Positions 1 to 12,420 are shown, counted from the first letter of the stretch. The stretch: 64,000 nt of DNA from Asterias rubens (GCF_902459465.1 NC_047076.1:1178001-1242000); one strand, 5' to 3'. The notes: generated by a model not told the origin, from the sequence alone. Translations and numbers: made by a program.

Positions 1-46
1 TGAGAAGACGGTCTTTGACAATTACCAATAGTACCCAGTGCCTATA
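1..46. repeat. Family A inverted-repeat element, terminal fragment cut by window edge
   Basis: Only the terminal part is present: the motif for 'gagaag-ac-ggtctttgacaattacc' followed by a diverged end (accaatagtacccagtgcct). The same end closes the complete copies at 36295-36685 and 45024-45410. The rest lies before the window. Confidence 0.7.
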
Positions 47-244
47 ATACTAATTAATAATAAGTCTCTTAAAATGTTAAACTAGAATTGACTCTGATCG
101 ATTGAAACATGGACAAAATCTTCTGCAGTTGTGATTAGAGTGATTTAAATGTAAAACTTTAAGAGAGTACAGTGGACTCTTTCCCGACCTTTCACTCTGT
201 GTACCCTGGGCGGGGCGGGAGCCCATACAAAGAAATTGGGTTTC

Positions 245-345
245 AGTCCGTACCTGATTGCGTTGGTTTTCTCCATGTGGGATTTTCCTCCTACATCTAA
301 ATCTGAACATTTCTCGTTTCCCATTCAAGCTGTTATTGGTACTAA
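245..345. repeat. Single diverged unit related to the 18-kb tandem array
   Basis: The stretch tgcgttggttttctcc...cctacatctaaatctgaaca resembles the core of the units at 18012-18990 (tgcgttggttttcccc...cccacatctaaaactgacac). It is a lone decayed copy. The short open frames across it on both strands are by-products. Confidence 0.4.
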
Positions 346-769
346 TTGTGTGGGTTTTTTTAAAGGTTTTTTTAATGTGTAAATTGAAATACAAATACAA
401 GTCTCTAGTAACAAGAAGGTATTTTTTTATTTTTTTATTGATGTTTCTTCTCGGGACCCATCTCCACGTTTGATCTAAAAGCACAAATTAATTTAATTTC
501 AGACTAAAACTATTTTACATTTACTAATAATAGAAACCAGCCTTCTCGTGATTTGGGACTGTCTAATGCATTTCCACACTGAGCGGGCAGAGATTCTGGT
601 TGTCATGGGTTTCAAGAATTGTGGAATAGTTACAACTTGACTTCTTTTATCATCTTGATGATGATAAATGGTTTATTTATCATTTGAACATACACAAAAT
701 ACATCAAAATCAGAATATTGAATTGCGTTTATGGTTTGGGTACTTGTTGTATAGGACACAAAATACAAT

Positions 770-1010
770 GTCCACAGATTTACATACTCTCCCATTTTGA
801 ATATAATGAAAGTAAAGGCTTCCCCTTAAAATATTACTTGCTGAGATGCTGTAGTTTTTAAGAAGTGGGTACAACAAGCCACAACAATAATTTTTGTCTC
901 AGGAGACGAAAATTATTTTAGCACGTTAAACGTATTTTTGTTGACATTGTTTTACTCGAGTCTCAAAAACTACAGCACTTCAGCAAGTCATATTTTAGAG
1001 AAGCTGACTG
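770..1010. repeat. Family O element, hairpin form
   Basis: The arm at about 829-862 (cttaaaatattacttgctga, then gatgctgtag) is repeated in inverted order at about 962-998 (ctacagcacttcagcaagtc). Relatives with the same core occur at 14795-14965, 33340-33570 and 44265-44455, so this is a dispersed repeat. It has no coding content. Confidence 0.55.
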
Positions 1011-1590
1011 CCATCCTTATCTTCAAACTATGAAAGTTTAATCTGTGACACTGTGTTTCGTGTTCAAAAGGATCAAAATCCTTTAAATTTACATTAAATA
1101 CTTAAACATTAATCTTGCTTGTTTATAATGCCTTATGATACCAATAAAAACTGAGCAAAGATTTGAGTGATGCGCCTCAGCCTAATATTATGAACATATA
1201 TTTGTTGTCCTTTTTTTGTGTTTGTTATATTAAATATATGTTACAGAACTCGTGTATTGTATTAATAAGGATTATTGGAGATCTAGGTCACAAAACCAGA
1301 GCGTGCCAAGTTGCTCCGACCTAAAACAACACAGTTATTCCGTTACGATAACAGAATGGTTATTTAGTCACCTTGATCTGTATTTGTTGAATTAATAAAT
1401 GCTATAAGTCTTATTGGAATGGAGGTTATTTAAGCATGCATCACCCAGTTCCTTCCCCGCACGTTTTCATGCTGTTTTTAAAATGTGTGATGTTTTTGTT
1501 GTTTAGGATGTTCTTCCTTTCAAGGGAACTTGGCAAACTCCCACTAGGGAATATAAACACCAAGCTGACAACAGCCAATCTTTCTCATGC

Positions 1591-1931
1591 ACTGGTCTAG
1601 ACAAGTTTGGTAATTGTCAAAGACCAGTATTCTTACTTAGTGTATCTCAAAATAAAAATGCATAACATAACAAATCTGTGAAAATTTTGGCTCAATTGGT
1701 TATCGAAGTTGCAAGAAAATAATGACATTGGAAGAAAAAAAACACCCTTGCACTAATTTGCGTGCTTTCAGATCCAAAATAGAAGGCTTCATGGCTGAAG
1801 TCTTTTATTTGAGTGAGAAATTACCTCTTTCTCACTAAAACTACGTTATATTTTAGAGGGATCCGTTTCTCACAATGTTTTATGCTATCGAATATTTGGA
1901 GTAATTACCGACAGGGTCCAGTGCCTTTTAA
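1591..1931 (-). mobile_element. Family A TTAA-ended MITE, diverged copy
   Basis: It carries the ordered blocks of family A: ggtaattgtcaaagaccag, tgtatctcaa, aacaaatctgtgaaaatttt, gaagaaaaaaaacaccct, gtgctttcagat, then ccgtttctcacaatgtttta, ending in gtgccttttaa. It has lost part of the region before the last terminus. It is non-autonomous with no transposase frame. Confidence 0.75.
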
Positions 1932-2147
1932 CCAGTATTTCAGTTTTGTTCTAAACCAGAATCTTTGATTCACAGTCAAGTTGCGAAAAGGTATTTTTTT
2001 TTCACCATCACAATCCGTAAATTTTGTCTTCAGTTTGTATCTGTGAATTATTCATGTGTAGAATTGTTCAAACAGCTGGTTGGGATGACTTCTATTGTCT
2101 TTTTTTAGCTTACAGCTATTAGTATAACTCTTGACATGCTGAATTTG

Positions 2148-2429
2148 AAGGCAGTGGACACTATTGGTAATTACTCAAAATAATTATTAATAGGATAAAA
2201 CCTTACTTGATAACTAGTATAAGGGAGAGGTTGATGGTATAAAACATTGTGAGAAACGGCTCCCTCTGAAGTAACGTAGTTTTCGAGAAAGAAGTAATTT
2301 TCCACGAATTTGATTTCGAGACCTCAAGTTTAGAATGCTAAACGGTTAGTCATTTTATGCATATGTTGAGATACACCAAATGTGAAGGCTAGTCTTTGAC
2401 AATTACCAATAGTGTCCACTGCCTTTAAC
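2148..2429 (+). mobile_element. Family A MITE with internal deletion
   Basis: Both ends are well kept (gaaggcagtggacactattg at the left, atagtgtccactgcctttaa at the right), but the element is only about 280 bp against about 390 bp for full copies. The middle segment with the gaaag/aaacaccc block is gone. Confidence 0.8.
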
Positions 2430-2526
2430 ATAGATGGCGTGCACAGCAGTAACAGACGCGGCTTGAGTGGCCTGAATATCTGACCTCACACTTCGAGGCT
2501 CGTGAACAACGCCAGAGACCGGTGTC

Positions 2527-3030
2527 GCATGCAATTGTGTCCTCTATGCAATGCTATCCGGAAGACAATATTGCATATGCAATAATGTCCGCCGGACGGT
2601 TTTGCACATGCAATCGTGTCCGCCCGGACGCTGCTGAATTATGCAATCGTGTCCGCCCGGACGCTGCTGCATAATGCAATTGTGTCCGCCCGGACACATT
2701 TGCATATGCAGTTGTGTCCGCCCGTGCCAAACCGTTGCAGTAAATTATACGCCCTTGGTTGACGGAACACGTTCGCCATTTTTGTGTACAAGGGCATGTC
2801 ATGAATGACATGGGAAATGTTCGGCCGTTGGGTATTCGCTGCAATCATAAAATACATGAATAATCATGTTGCATAATACGTAGGTTCAGTGCATGCACGC
2901 TCGCTTACGCGCGCACATATAATTGTACAGTCATGTCCGCCGGACGGTTTTTGCATAGCCCCGGACACGATTGCATGTGCAAAAGTGTCGGAGCGGACAG
3001 TATTGCATGGGGACACAATTGCATCTGACA
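2527..3030. repeat. Minisatellite built on tgcaat-gtgtccgcccggac, in two blocks
   Basis: From 2527 to about 2725 a motif of roughly 35-40 bp recurs, each unit with tgca(a/t)at(c/t)gtgtccgcc and a self-complementary GTCCG/CGGAC core. A second, looser block with the same words lies at about 2930-3030, separated by unrelated DNA. Minus-strand open frames through the first block read as repeats of a GRT(R/Q)LH-type peptide; they are a consequence of the repeat length and do not look like a gene. Confidence 0.7.
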
Positions 3031-6000
3031 CCGGCATTCCAGCCGGCGTGTAGATTGACCTTTGACTTGCCCTCATTTCACGAAGAGATACGCAGTCAAA
3101 TTATATTGCGGACGTGACAGCATTGACGCTTGGGCATCGTATGTCACTGCACGTTTATATTGATATCATTGTATCCAATGGAATCACTGGATCTAGCGGC
3201 AAGGATCTGTCTTTATCCTTGCGGATAAAGACAAGGGCAGTCTAGGGCTTGAGATGCACTACTTATTTTTCTTCAGCGAAGGACCATTGTGGTGGGCTTA
3301 TATACCAAAATGCACCAGGTTTAATGTCAACGACTGAAGGGGCACAGTATATTGGACCATGTTGTAAACTTTCTATAAAGCCACTATGTTCAAATATTAC
3401 TGTAAAAGCGTTTAGACTTTATTAATGAGACTCAATGCATCTTTCTTTTTAGTGTAGCGCATCCCTGGACATGTCTCAATCAACAGAGGGCGCCATATCT
3501 AAAACACACCCACTTCAGTTCTCAACCACAATTCTCCACTTTTGCAGGTTGTGGGAGGCTCTACTATTGGGTGTAATAATTAACACAAGGCCTATATTAT
3601 TTTAAAAGAGAAATAACGAGTTACATTTATCTTAATCGTGAGGATTTGAAAATCATCTTCTGTTGGAAAAATCTCCCATAAGCTTTCTCAGAATTGTAGT
3701 CATGGATATCGTTATTGGAGTGAAAGAGTGTCTCCCGAATGTGACTATATATCAGACCATACGGACTTTTGATTTATCAATTATTTGTAGTATAACAAAT
3801 GCATAAATTTGTTGTGTACCGTATCAAGTTTAAACGCGATAAAACCATTGTTTCTTGTTGGAATAATATGAACAAAAACTCAGTTTGTGAGCAGAACAGA
3901 AATGCCGCGAGATTAGTGTCTCTTTTCGGCACGTGGTATTGCGACCTCTTTTGACGAAACTAAGTGAGGATAATCTCACCCCGAGAGGGCGGTTGTTTTT
4001 AGAAAAGGCTCAGCCTAAAATAAGCCATATCCAAGTTGGCTACACCTATACATGGCTACAAATGTTGCTGACATTGTTGCTAGTGACGTCATATATAGGC
4101 CTAATGCTTTAATGCATGGTGACGCAGCGACCCAGCCGTAGCCGTAGTGTGGCGATGTCATAATGAACAGTCTGTCATTGAAGACTAGGGATAGGACGAG
4201 GGTGTGTTGGTATACTTTAACAACAGAGGACAATTGAGTCCACAGTTCGGGCAAGGTCCACAGTTGGAAAACGTACAAAACCAATTTTATTGCCAAAAGA
4301 GTATCAACCAAAGGGGGGGGGGCTATAGGAGGTATACGGTTGCAGGCGTATGCCTTGTGCGTGTTTATCTGGAGAGGGTGCGTCCATGGCAGGGCCCAGA
4401 GGTAGACGGGTACGGGACGTGATCCCAAAATAACAGTGGGTGTTGCAATTTCACTCCTTGAGTTTTATCAAATATTGTCGACGTAGATCATTGATTTCAC
4501 GATTTAGGTTTCCAATATAACCATGGTGATAGGATAATGACACCACATTGTGCTAAGCAACTCATTATTAGACTTACTTATCGATGAATCTTGGTGAGTT
4601 GTGAAATCGTGCTCTGACTTCCAAATGGCCCATGCAGGCCCATACTACCTTGGTCGGGGTCGATTTGTTGGTGTGTTTTCTTGTTGCTGCTGATGCCGAT
4701 TTTGTTGCTGCTGATTTTTGCTGCGAATTTATTTTGTTGTTTGGATGTTGGTGTAATTTTTTTCTCTTTTCTTTGGCTGTTTTTTTAACTAGAATTTATT
4801 CTCATTAAAAAGTTTTCTGCTGGCAGTTTTATAAGGGTGCGTAAATTAATTACAGTTGAAATTGTATATAGGCTCGTGGCAAATGCGTTCCCGAAAAGAG
4901 TGCAAAGTTTATATAGCAAGATTAAATTTGTTCGAGAAAAACAAATTCGCCCATAAACTTTAAGATTTCCAACACAAGTTATCCTTGTGATATTTAATTA
5001 TCTGTGGCTGCCGTGAGCACAAATATCTTTCTCATCATAAAACAAGACCATAATTCCGTAGAATCACTCGCTTTAGTGTACAATTTATTAGTGACTCTGT
5101 TTTCCAATTATTTTCACGGTCAAATCGTTAAAGAGTTTGATAGAAAGTGATTTATCATTATGTGATGTTTTTCTCTAAACAACTTCAATTTAGGGTGGTG
5201 CTTATGTCCCTATCGTATGCAACATAATACCCTCACTTCCCGACGCTTCCTGCTCTTTGATTAGACCTATCATTCAATGCAGTCAATTTGCAATAAACGT
5301 CAGGGTGATATACCGCCCCATTGCGGTCGACTAAGCAGATTAACTAAGTGGCGTTAAAAGCTGTAAGATGAAACTTTAAAAGTATTTTTTTGAATATTCG
5401 ATCCTCCTCTACCACATCATAACAATTATCCATTTTCATACGTATCAGATTAGCGTGCTATAAGTCGACCTACTTCGTCACTGGTCCACAAACAATCGTT
5501 CTTTGATAACGGTCTTTTACTTCACAAAGTGTCTTCAGAAAGTGGGAAAGATGAGAGCAGTTTCTGTCCAACAAGTCATGTTTTGAGATCGGTCAAATCC
5601 ACCTCCGGCCCGGATTTTATCTGTTGTTAGAATCACCTGTCGTCTTATACTGTTTTAAAGAAACTACTGAGATATGTATCTTAGAGACTCAAGCGAGGTG
5701 CGGTAATGCATTATGCAGCACTGTCAGTAAAGTATCACCAAACACGCAATCTTGCCAATGTCATGTCAATACTGTTTAGGTAAAAAAAGATAAACTGCTT
5801 TTGCCATCTGACAATTCTATTTTCGCATCGTTCTATAAGTAGTTGGTTTTACCAGTATTTTGTGTAGCTTTGTACATTTAAGAAACTTGTATAAAATTCC
5901 CGCCAATTAACTGTTGTAAACAACTTATAAACCAAAATGACATATGGTTTAAAATGAAGGGAACATTTTTAATGGCCGATGTTTCGACCATAGCAGTCTT

Positions 6001-6114
6001 TATCGGATGCTTTACAAGAAAGAGAAAACTTCCAGTAGACTCTATGGGGTCAAAACGTCAGTATAACAATCGCTGAGGTAATGCACTCAGGTATTAAACT
6101 TAGACGAGATTTAC
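3031..6114. other. Intergenic, no gene seen
   Basis: I see no supported coding exon or RNA gene in this 3 kb. It holds a small imperfect palindrome near 3200-3240 (rich in ctttatcc/ggataaag), an ATF/CRE-like tgacgtca near 4084, a G run at about 4313-4321 and AT-rich filler. Open frames of up to 137 codons on both strands near 4015-4428 show no recognisable domain. Confidence 0.5.
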
Positions 6115-6300
6115 AGACCTTAGGTAATTGTCAAAGACAAGTTTTCTCACTTGGTGTATCTCAATATAATGCACAAACAAACCTGTGAAAACTTGCACTC
6201 AATTGGTCGTCGAAGTGTGAGATAGTAGTGGAAGAAAAACACCCTTGTCACACAAGCTGAGTGCTTTCAGATGCTTGATTTCGAGACCTTCTATTTTATT
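6115..6300 (-). mobile_element. Family A MITE, half copy
   Basis: It contains taggtaattgtcaaagacaa, cttggtgtatctcaat, acctgtgaaaact, gaagaaaaacacccttgtca and gtgctttcagatgcttgatt in the order found in complete copies. It stops at the central palindrome (gatttcgagacct), so the second half is missing. Confidence 0.75.
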
Positions 6301-7027
6301 CCGTTGTAAGCCACTTCAAATTTTCTGCCTTATTTGAAACACTAACTTGCCATAGTACGAAATAACATCCCTTTTCCGTTTTTTTTTTTGCGTGTGAGTG
6401 CTTTATGTTTTTTGTTCACGTCTTGTTGGTACATGCCTAGCTTAACGCTGTTTCGTTCCGCTCTCCTGATTGGTTGCTGGAAGCAAGATGCAGTCACGTG
6501 ATAACGGTATCTATGGCTACAGTTTGAGTAGTGGTTTCGAGTGGTCGTGTCTGATTAAAGGTGGTTACCTGATGTCATGCACTCCGTCAAGTGCGCCAAG
6601 AACAGGCACCTTGGATGGCATCAGGTTCAAATACCACTTCCAAACTGCGATCGGAGACAGTTCCAACATTAATCCACGGTGGCAAGTAAGTGATGAAAGA
6701 CTCCCGGCTTATTAGGTGGTTTTAACGGCGCAATCATTTCCTGATCTCTCGCTTCTGGCAGGTTTAGTCTCGTAGTTTTCTGCTTTGTGCCGTTCAAAAT
6801 AGCACTCGGAAGTTTTTATTCTGTTTTAAAGTGGATGTAAGATTTGTCTCAACATTTTGGCATGGGATGCTTTTGATGACGTAGTCATGGTGGGTTCTTA
6901 GTGTTTTCAACTTCATTTCGAGAAAATTATGACCGTCATTTCGCAGGTAAGACTAAATGTATTTTACGTTATTTGTAAAAACAAATTATTTATTTATTCA
7001 TCTGTTGGGAAGACCGGTGTTTTAGTG

Positions 7028-7395
7028 TTAAAGGCAATGGACACCTTTGGTAATTACTCATAATTATTAGCATAAAAACTTACTTGGTAACAAGCAATGG
7101 AGAGCTCTTGATAGTATAAGACTTTGTGAGAAACGGTTCCCTCTGAGGTGACATAGTTTTTGAGAAAAGTAATTTCTCACTTAAATAATAAAAGACTTCA
7201 GCTGAAGCCTCTTATTATGCTGAATACAAACAAAGTATTGCAACAAGGGTGTATTTTCTTTAAATATATTCTTGCAAATTCGAAGACCAAATTGAGTAAA
7301 ATATTTCACAGATTTGTTATGTTATGCGTGTGTTAGAATACACCAAGTGAGGATACTGGTCTGAGACATTTACAATAGGTGTTCAGTGCCTTCAA
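7028..7395 (+). mobile_element. Family A MITE, nearly full length
   Basis: It begins ttaaaggcaatggacacctt and ends ggtgttcagtgccttcaa. The centre is the cttcagctgaag variant in place of the gaggtctcgaaatc variant, so at least two subfamilies are present in the window. Confidence 0.8.
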
Positions 7396-7696
7396 CTCAA
7401 GATTGAGGTAGTCAAAGGCAAGTCAATATGTCTGCCGTCAAGTCTAGAAAACAAAAAAAGAATGTTGAGGCGATAGCGTTTTTTTATTAACTTTATTTCA
7501 ATTACGTGAAATGTGAATTGTTTCGTAACTTGACACATAAGGTATTTATTATGTATCACATTCATTGTACTTATTGAACTCCATGAATTTCATTTTAATC
7601 AATGAAATGAAACGTAAATCGTTTCGTAACTCGACACTGAGAAATGACCATCAAAGATATTGACAAAATAGGGAGTCTGCCAACATTTTACAAAGG

Positions 7697-7768
7697 GCTG
7701 GATAGCTCAGTTGGTAGTGCCGGAACGTTAATCGGGGAGGTCGTTGGTTCCAATCACACTTTTTAGTA
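7697..7768 (+). repeat. Decayed tRNA-like sequence (pol III box A and partial box B)
   Basis: The stretch ggctggatagctcagttggt has a good box A (tagctcagttgg), and ggttccaatcac 46 bases later is a damaged box B. The arms do not fold into a proper cloverleaf and the acceptor stem ends do not pair. I read it as a tRNA pseudogene or SINE head and not as a working tRNA gene. Confidence 0.5.
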
Positions 7769-8109
7769 AATGTTCTCTGTTCAACCCCCAAAATCCAATT
7801 TTTAATTTATTACATTTATTGTTTACAGAAACGTATTGCTACCACATGAATAACAAAATACGTACATAATAAGTTTGGACTTATCCTGTACGTACAAGAT
7901 AAGAGGACTTTTTAAAATCGTGCATACGCTTCCGTTTCTATAAATTAAAAATGAAAAATTAATCTCTGAATTGTTGTTTTTGTTGAACGTTGTCGTCAAT
8001 GAAGTGATATATTTTGAAAATGGTTTTAGGCTGCATGTGCTATTGACACACTGTACACTGATGAATACATGATTAATCACTTTTTCTGTTGATCTTAGAT
8101 CATAAAGTA

Positions 8110-8420
8110 CAATTTACAAGTCTAACGATGGCTAGAGCAAGCTAGTCGAAACGTTGAGACCAATTCAAGAACTGACTCCGCGGTAATACAGTTACGATCC
8201 TATAAGCTTAAGGACTACTATAGTCCAGCCAATTGTCTCCCTTCCGCCCAGGAAGTTATAAGCAGGACATTACATTAGAGAAGTCTCCCGAACATCTGAT
8301 AAAACTACTCCGCGGTAGTAGAATAAAGCAAGACAATTCTCAAAGAACAAAATCTACCTATCAAGTAGATACACACATGCTGTTACAGCAAACCAAATAC
8401 ATATTAATTTCTAAGTGCTG
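8110..8420. repeat. Dispersed repeat shared with 25130-25270
   Basis: The words agtagaataaagcaagacaa, agaacaaaatct and caagtagatacacac at 8316-8376 match agtagaatataaaacaagac, gaagaacaaaatct and caagtagagacacac at 25200-25260. The block also holds ctagtcgaaacgttgag, a phrase typical of retroelement tails in marine invertebrates (inference). No intact frame. Confidence 0.4.
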
Positions 8421-9153
8421 ACGAGAAACTTGAAAAACCCATAAACCACCCACCTAAAATTATAATGTTGTGCTTTGCTGGAAATTAAGAAGTAACGAAA
8501 CGCTTCCAAAACGTCCATCAAGTTGTTTTTAATACCGTCACGAACCATTAATGTCTACAAGGATATTGAAAGACGTCATAATGACATGCAGACTAGCGTC
8601 ATTGTAGTTATTAAGTGAGCATTTAGGAAACCTTCATTCTTATTCTCTGTTAATTTCTAAATGAAGCTCACAAGGAGATCATTTTGAAGTAATAGCATCC
8701 AAGACTCAATTTCGTCTAGCTCTTAATGATGTCTAATACAATGTGGGAAAAAAAAGCTTTCAACGTGATGAGGTTATTTGTTCCGCTAAATTGCTTGTCT
8801 GGCGTCGTTGTTTAAACTTCTTTACCACACAATGAAACCATGAAGTTGATAGTGAACATTTTGTTCACGTGGCTTTTAAAACGGTTTGTATCTTGTATTT
8901 CGTTTCCTATTTCAAAAGCTTTTATTTAATTTTATTAAGAAATGTATATTTAACTGGGTTGTTTTTACTTATTCTGAAGACATGTCCAAGGAGTATATTT
9001 ATTGATAAATTCTTCTAAAAAAAAGGTTCTACATTATCATTTTATTTAGCTTTCGACTGATCATACAAAAAGATTATAAATATATTTAAGAAAGCTGCGT
9101 CATTAAAGTCGTTCTCGTCGCAAGCTCAGAAAACATTTTAGTGAATCTATTTT
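8421..9153. other. Intergenic, no gene seen
   Basis: AT-rich DNA with no supported exon, RNA gene or clear repeat. It ends at the pentanucleotide tail of the adjacent LINE. Confidence 0.4.
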
Positions 9154-10830
9154 ATTTCGTTTCATTTCATTTCATTTCGTTTCATTTATTAATTTCACAG
9201 GCAAAAATTCAAGCACAGACAATAAGAACAGAAGAAAACAAAAACAAGAACATACAATACAATAACAAAAAAGCAGCACCCCTGAAGGATTTTAAAAAAG
9301 TAAACTAAATTACTATCGAAGTTAATCTGCTGATGCCACAAAAAATTTACGAAGAGACAAAAAGGGACATTACAGATGGACATTATTAAAACATGGCATA
9401 CAGTATAAAAATATAGAACTATACAAGCAGTTAAAACTATAAAAGCACTAATGGGCATTAAAAATACAAAATCGTTACAAGATAGATTCTAGTTAATTAT
9501 GCAAAAGGCACTATAAATTTGAGAACTAAAAAACAGCAGCAAGGTATTTGAATGGGCAAGGCAACTATAAAGTTAAACTGTTTTGGTCAAGGGGACCTCC
9601 TCGCCAGGGACTAATAAATGATTCCTGAGGGAATTTGTGAAGGAGGATAAACTATGGATAATTGTATCTTTAATGCAGGCCGGTAGTTCGTCCCATAATC
9701 TAGGGAATCTGTGAAAAAGAGAATGATGGGCAGCATTGGAACGAGCCCGATGATGGACAAATTAAACCGGACTTCAATACCTAAAAGCATCAACCCTTGG
9801 TTTAACATGATGACAAGTATAAGCCAATCAGAGTGTCGAGAATTGACTTTTAAAACATTTAAAACACAATACATAAATTGAATGCTTTTGGTATAGTCAA
9901 AAGTTTGCATAAAATGATAGATTTATCATTGTCTTCTGCTTTTCAAAGAAAACAGTCCAAGTATTATTTCCGATTGTCTTCATTGACTGTTCTTTATAGG
10001 TGTATTGTAGATTCATTCTTGTTGCCTTCCATTGGACTGATTCGAAAAAAATCTCTCTTTTTTTGAGACGGTACACCCACCAAGCTAGAGAGCCGTAATC
10101 GTAGAGTTTGATGACCCGAGTCTTGAATGTGCATAATTACACCCATATACACCGATGTAATAAAGACATAGCGCTTAATGCAATAGCCTCTTACTTTAGT
10201 GCATAACAATTAAATATACACAGAGTGAAAGATAGATTACAAGTAAGCAGATTACAAATAAGCAGTTTCAAACAAATGAGTTTTTAAACAGAGACTTGAA
10301 ACGGTGTAAAGAACTAGCTTTGCGAATACAGGAAGACTATTCCAATGATAGAGCATGAGTAAGAGAATAAAGCAACTTCCTTAGATGCTTCCCTCGAGAC
10401 AAGACGAATTTGAAGTCATCCACCTTGCGATCCCCAAGACAAATTGCTTTGAAAATAACATCCCTATCAGTTTTATGGACTCCATACACAATAAGATATT
10501 CCCAGAGAGCTGGAAGATTGGGCTTGTGGAAATGTTTCCTTTTTCTGAATAGACTAATCTCGGCAATACTGGATTAAGTTTTGATGGGACACGTTGCTTA
10601 AGTCGAGTGATGTCCTCGAATCACGATGGTTCCCCAAGCCTTTCTGTCCCCCATTGATGACTTGAAATCTGCTGATTCAAGTCCTGTGTCTATTTTGAGA
10701 ATGTTTTTTTAATGGGACACTTAAAGCTGTCAATGGTTGGCGTAAAAACAACTAACAGTGGGCCGATGATGGACCCCTGGGGTACACCTGAAGAAACAGG
10801 GAGCCAGTCAGAAAGTTTAAATTATACATA
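9154..10830 (-). mobile_element. Decayed non-LTR retrotransposon (LINE) with RT motif and C-terminal end
   Basis: Read on the minus strand, about 10795-10745 encodes SSGVPQGSIIGPLL, the reverse transcriptase block with VPQGS that is diagnostic of non-LTR elements. Further downstream, about 9745-9610 encodes HHSLFHRFPRLWDELPAC, the usual C-terminal 'rLWn.LP' tail. A second WNSLP-like stretch near 10350 suggests two overlapping stumps. The 3' end on the minus strand is a short (gaaat)n tract at 9154-9190, as expected for a LINE microsatellite tail. Frames are broken by stops and shifts, so the element is dead. The catalytic (F/Y)xDD block was not found. Confidence 0.7.
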
Positions 10831-11061
10831 AACAAACTGTTGTTTGCGAATCCTAAAAACGGGAGATCATTATCCATGTTATTGCAGCAGAGCGAATATT
10901 GTAACATTGACTTAGTGTTGAAATTACCTTTCCTTTAACTATTGAAGGCAGCGTGTACATTCTACCGTTCGTTCGTTTGTTATAACATGAATGTAGTTAT
11001 AATAGATATTAATGTTAATGTAATGAATGTAGTTCATATGGGCGGTCACGATTTGAGATAG

Positions 11062-11268
11062 TAGGGACTTTTCGTTTTCGACGACGGATGGTTCTGCGAC
11101 GGTTGTTCAGCTAAACGTTGTCGTTTTCAGCACAACGAAGATTCATCCCAAGTACTGCCGTAGAAATTGAGGGACGACCGTCCTCAAAGCCGACGCATGC
11201 GCAGATGACGCCAAATGTCATCTTTACCGTCGCAGAACCATCCGTCGTCGAAAACGAAAAGTCCCTAT
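11062..11268. mobile_element. Hairpin MITE (family E)
   Basis: The left arm tagggacttttcgttttcga, then cgacggatggttctgcgacg, is matched in inverted order at 11230-11268 (cgtcgcagaaccatccgtcg, then tcgaaaacgaaaagtcccta). Arms of about 40 bp are nearly perfect and flank about 125 bp with no coding potential. The near identity of the arms suggests a fairly recent insertion. The flanking duplication was not resolved by eye. Confidence 0.75.
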
Positions 11269-12036
11269 TGCCGAAAATGCGGAGCGAATAATGTCCACGC
11301 AGGAAGAAAAATCCTTACCATCTGACAAGCGTTACCACGGTATCACTTCTTATATAAAATTTTTGAAGGACAAAGAGTAGTATATTTTTCCATAACCGCA
11401 GTTAACTTCGGAGTAAAATGTTTCTCAAATTGCATTATACCATAAAAAAACTGCAGTGTTCTTACAACAACGTTGTTTGTATTGCCTTTAATTTCCAGAG
11501 CCATTACCTCGAAAAGGAAAAGCACACGTTTTCGTTTTAATATTGAAAGAACCGATGTTTAATAGATGTAGACAATCCTGCCTATTAACCACGAGGAACA
11601 ACACTAAATTAATAAAACAAAAGTTAATAATTAATCAACGTGAAATTGTAATAATTGCTTATCAGTCAATGACAAGAGTTGTCATCCAATGACTGAAATG
11701 TCTTTAATAGATGGACTTCTTAATTCAATGAATTTCCTTTTACCGTTCTTCTCTTATTTTATACTTGCGTTTCTGTTAGGAGTGAAGTGTATAGACCAGA
11801 CTGATATATAAGATTATAATTTAATTTGGGGTGAAAAATGACTTTATATGTAGTTCCCTTCTTCCACGTGTCTTGCTTTCCTTTCTAAAATGGCGTTGTA
11901 AGGAGTGGGGTTTTGTGTATCTTAGGGGGACAAATGAAGAAGGGGAGAAAGTTATATAAAAAGAGAGATATTGAGGAAGTCGAAAAGGACGTTTCCCCAA
12001 ACTGATTCCGCTAGCCCTACATAGCCATAGTATGCT
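11269..12036. other. Intergenic, no gene seen
   Basis: No supported exon or repeat was identified. A 60-codon minus-strand frame at 11343-11525 has no recognisable domain. Confidence 0.4.
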
Positions 12037-12420
12037 TTGAAGGCTGTGGACACTATTGGTAATTACTCAAAATAATTATTAGCATAAAACCCTATTTGGC
12101 AACGAGTAATGGGGAGAGGTTGATGGTATAAAACATTGTGAGAAACGGATCCCTTTGAAGAGACGTATAGTTTTCGAGAAAGAAGTAATTTTCCACGAAT
12201 TTGATCTCGAGACCTCAGATTTAGAATGTGAGGTCTCGAAATCAAGCATCTAAAAATACACAACGTGTGACAACGGTGATTTTTTTACATTATGATCTCG
12301 CAACTTCGACTACTGATTGAGCTAAAATTTTCACAGGTTTGTTATGTTATGCATATGTTGAGATACACCAAGTGACGAGACTGATCTTTGACAATTACCA
12401 AAGGTGTCCAGCGACTTTAA
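12037..12420 (+). mobile_element. Family A MITE, full length
   Basis: It starts ttgaaggctgtggacactat and ends aggtgtccagcgactttaa. The centre is the inverted pair atttgatctcgagacctcag / tgaggtctcgaaatcaagca around 12200-12245. All internal blocks are in order. There is no transposase. Confidence 0.85.

Noticed and set aside
4015..4428. 137-codon minus-strand open frame
   Set aside because: No recognisable domain, overlaps a G run and a plus-strand frame, and has no splice or family support.
7697..7768. Functional tRNA gene
   Set aside because: Box A is good but box B and the stems are damaged and no acceptor stem pairing is seen.
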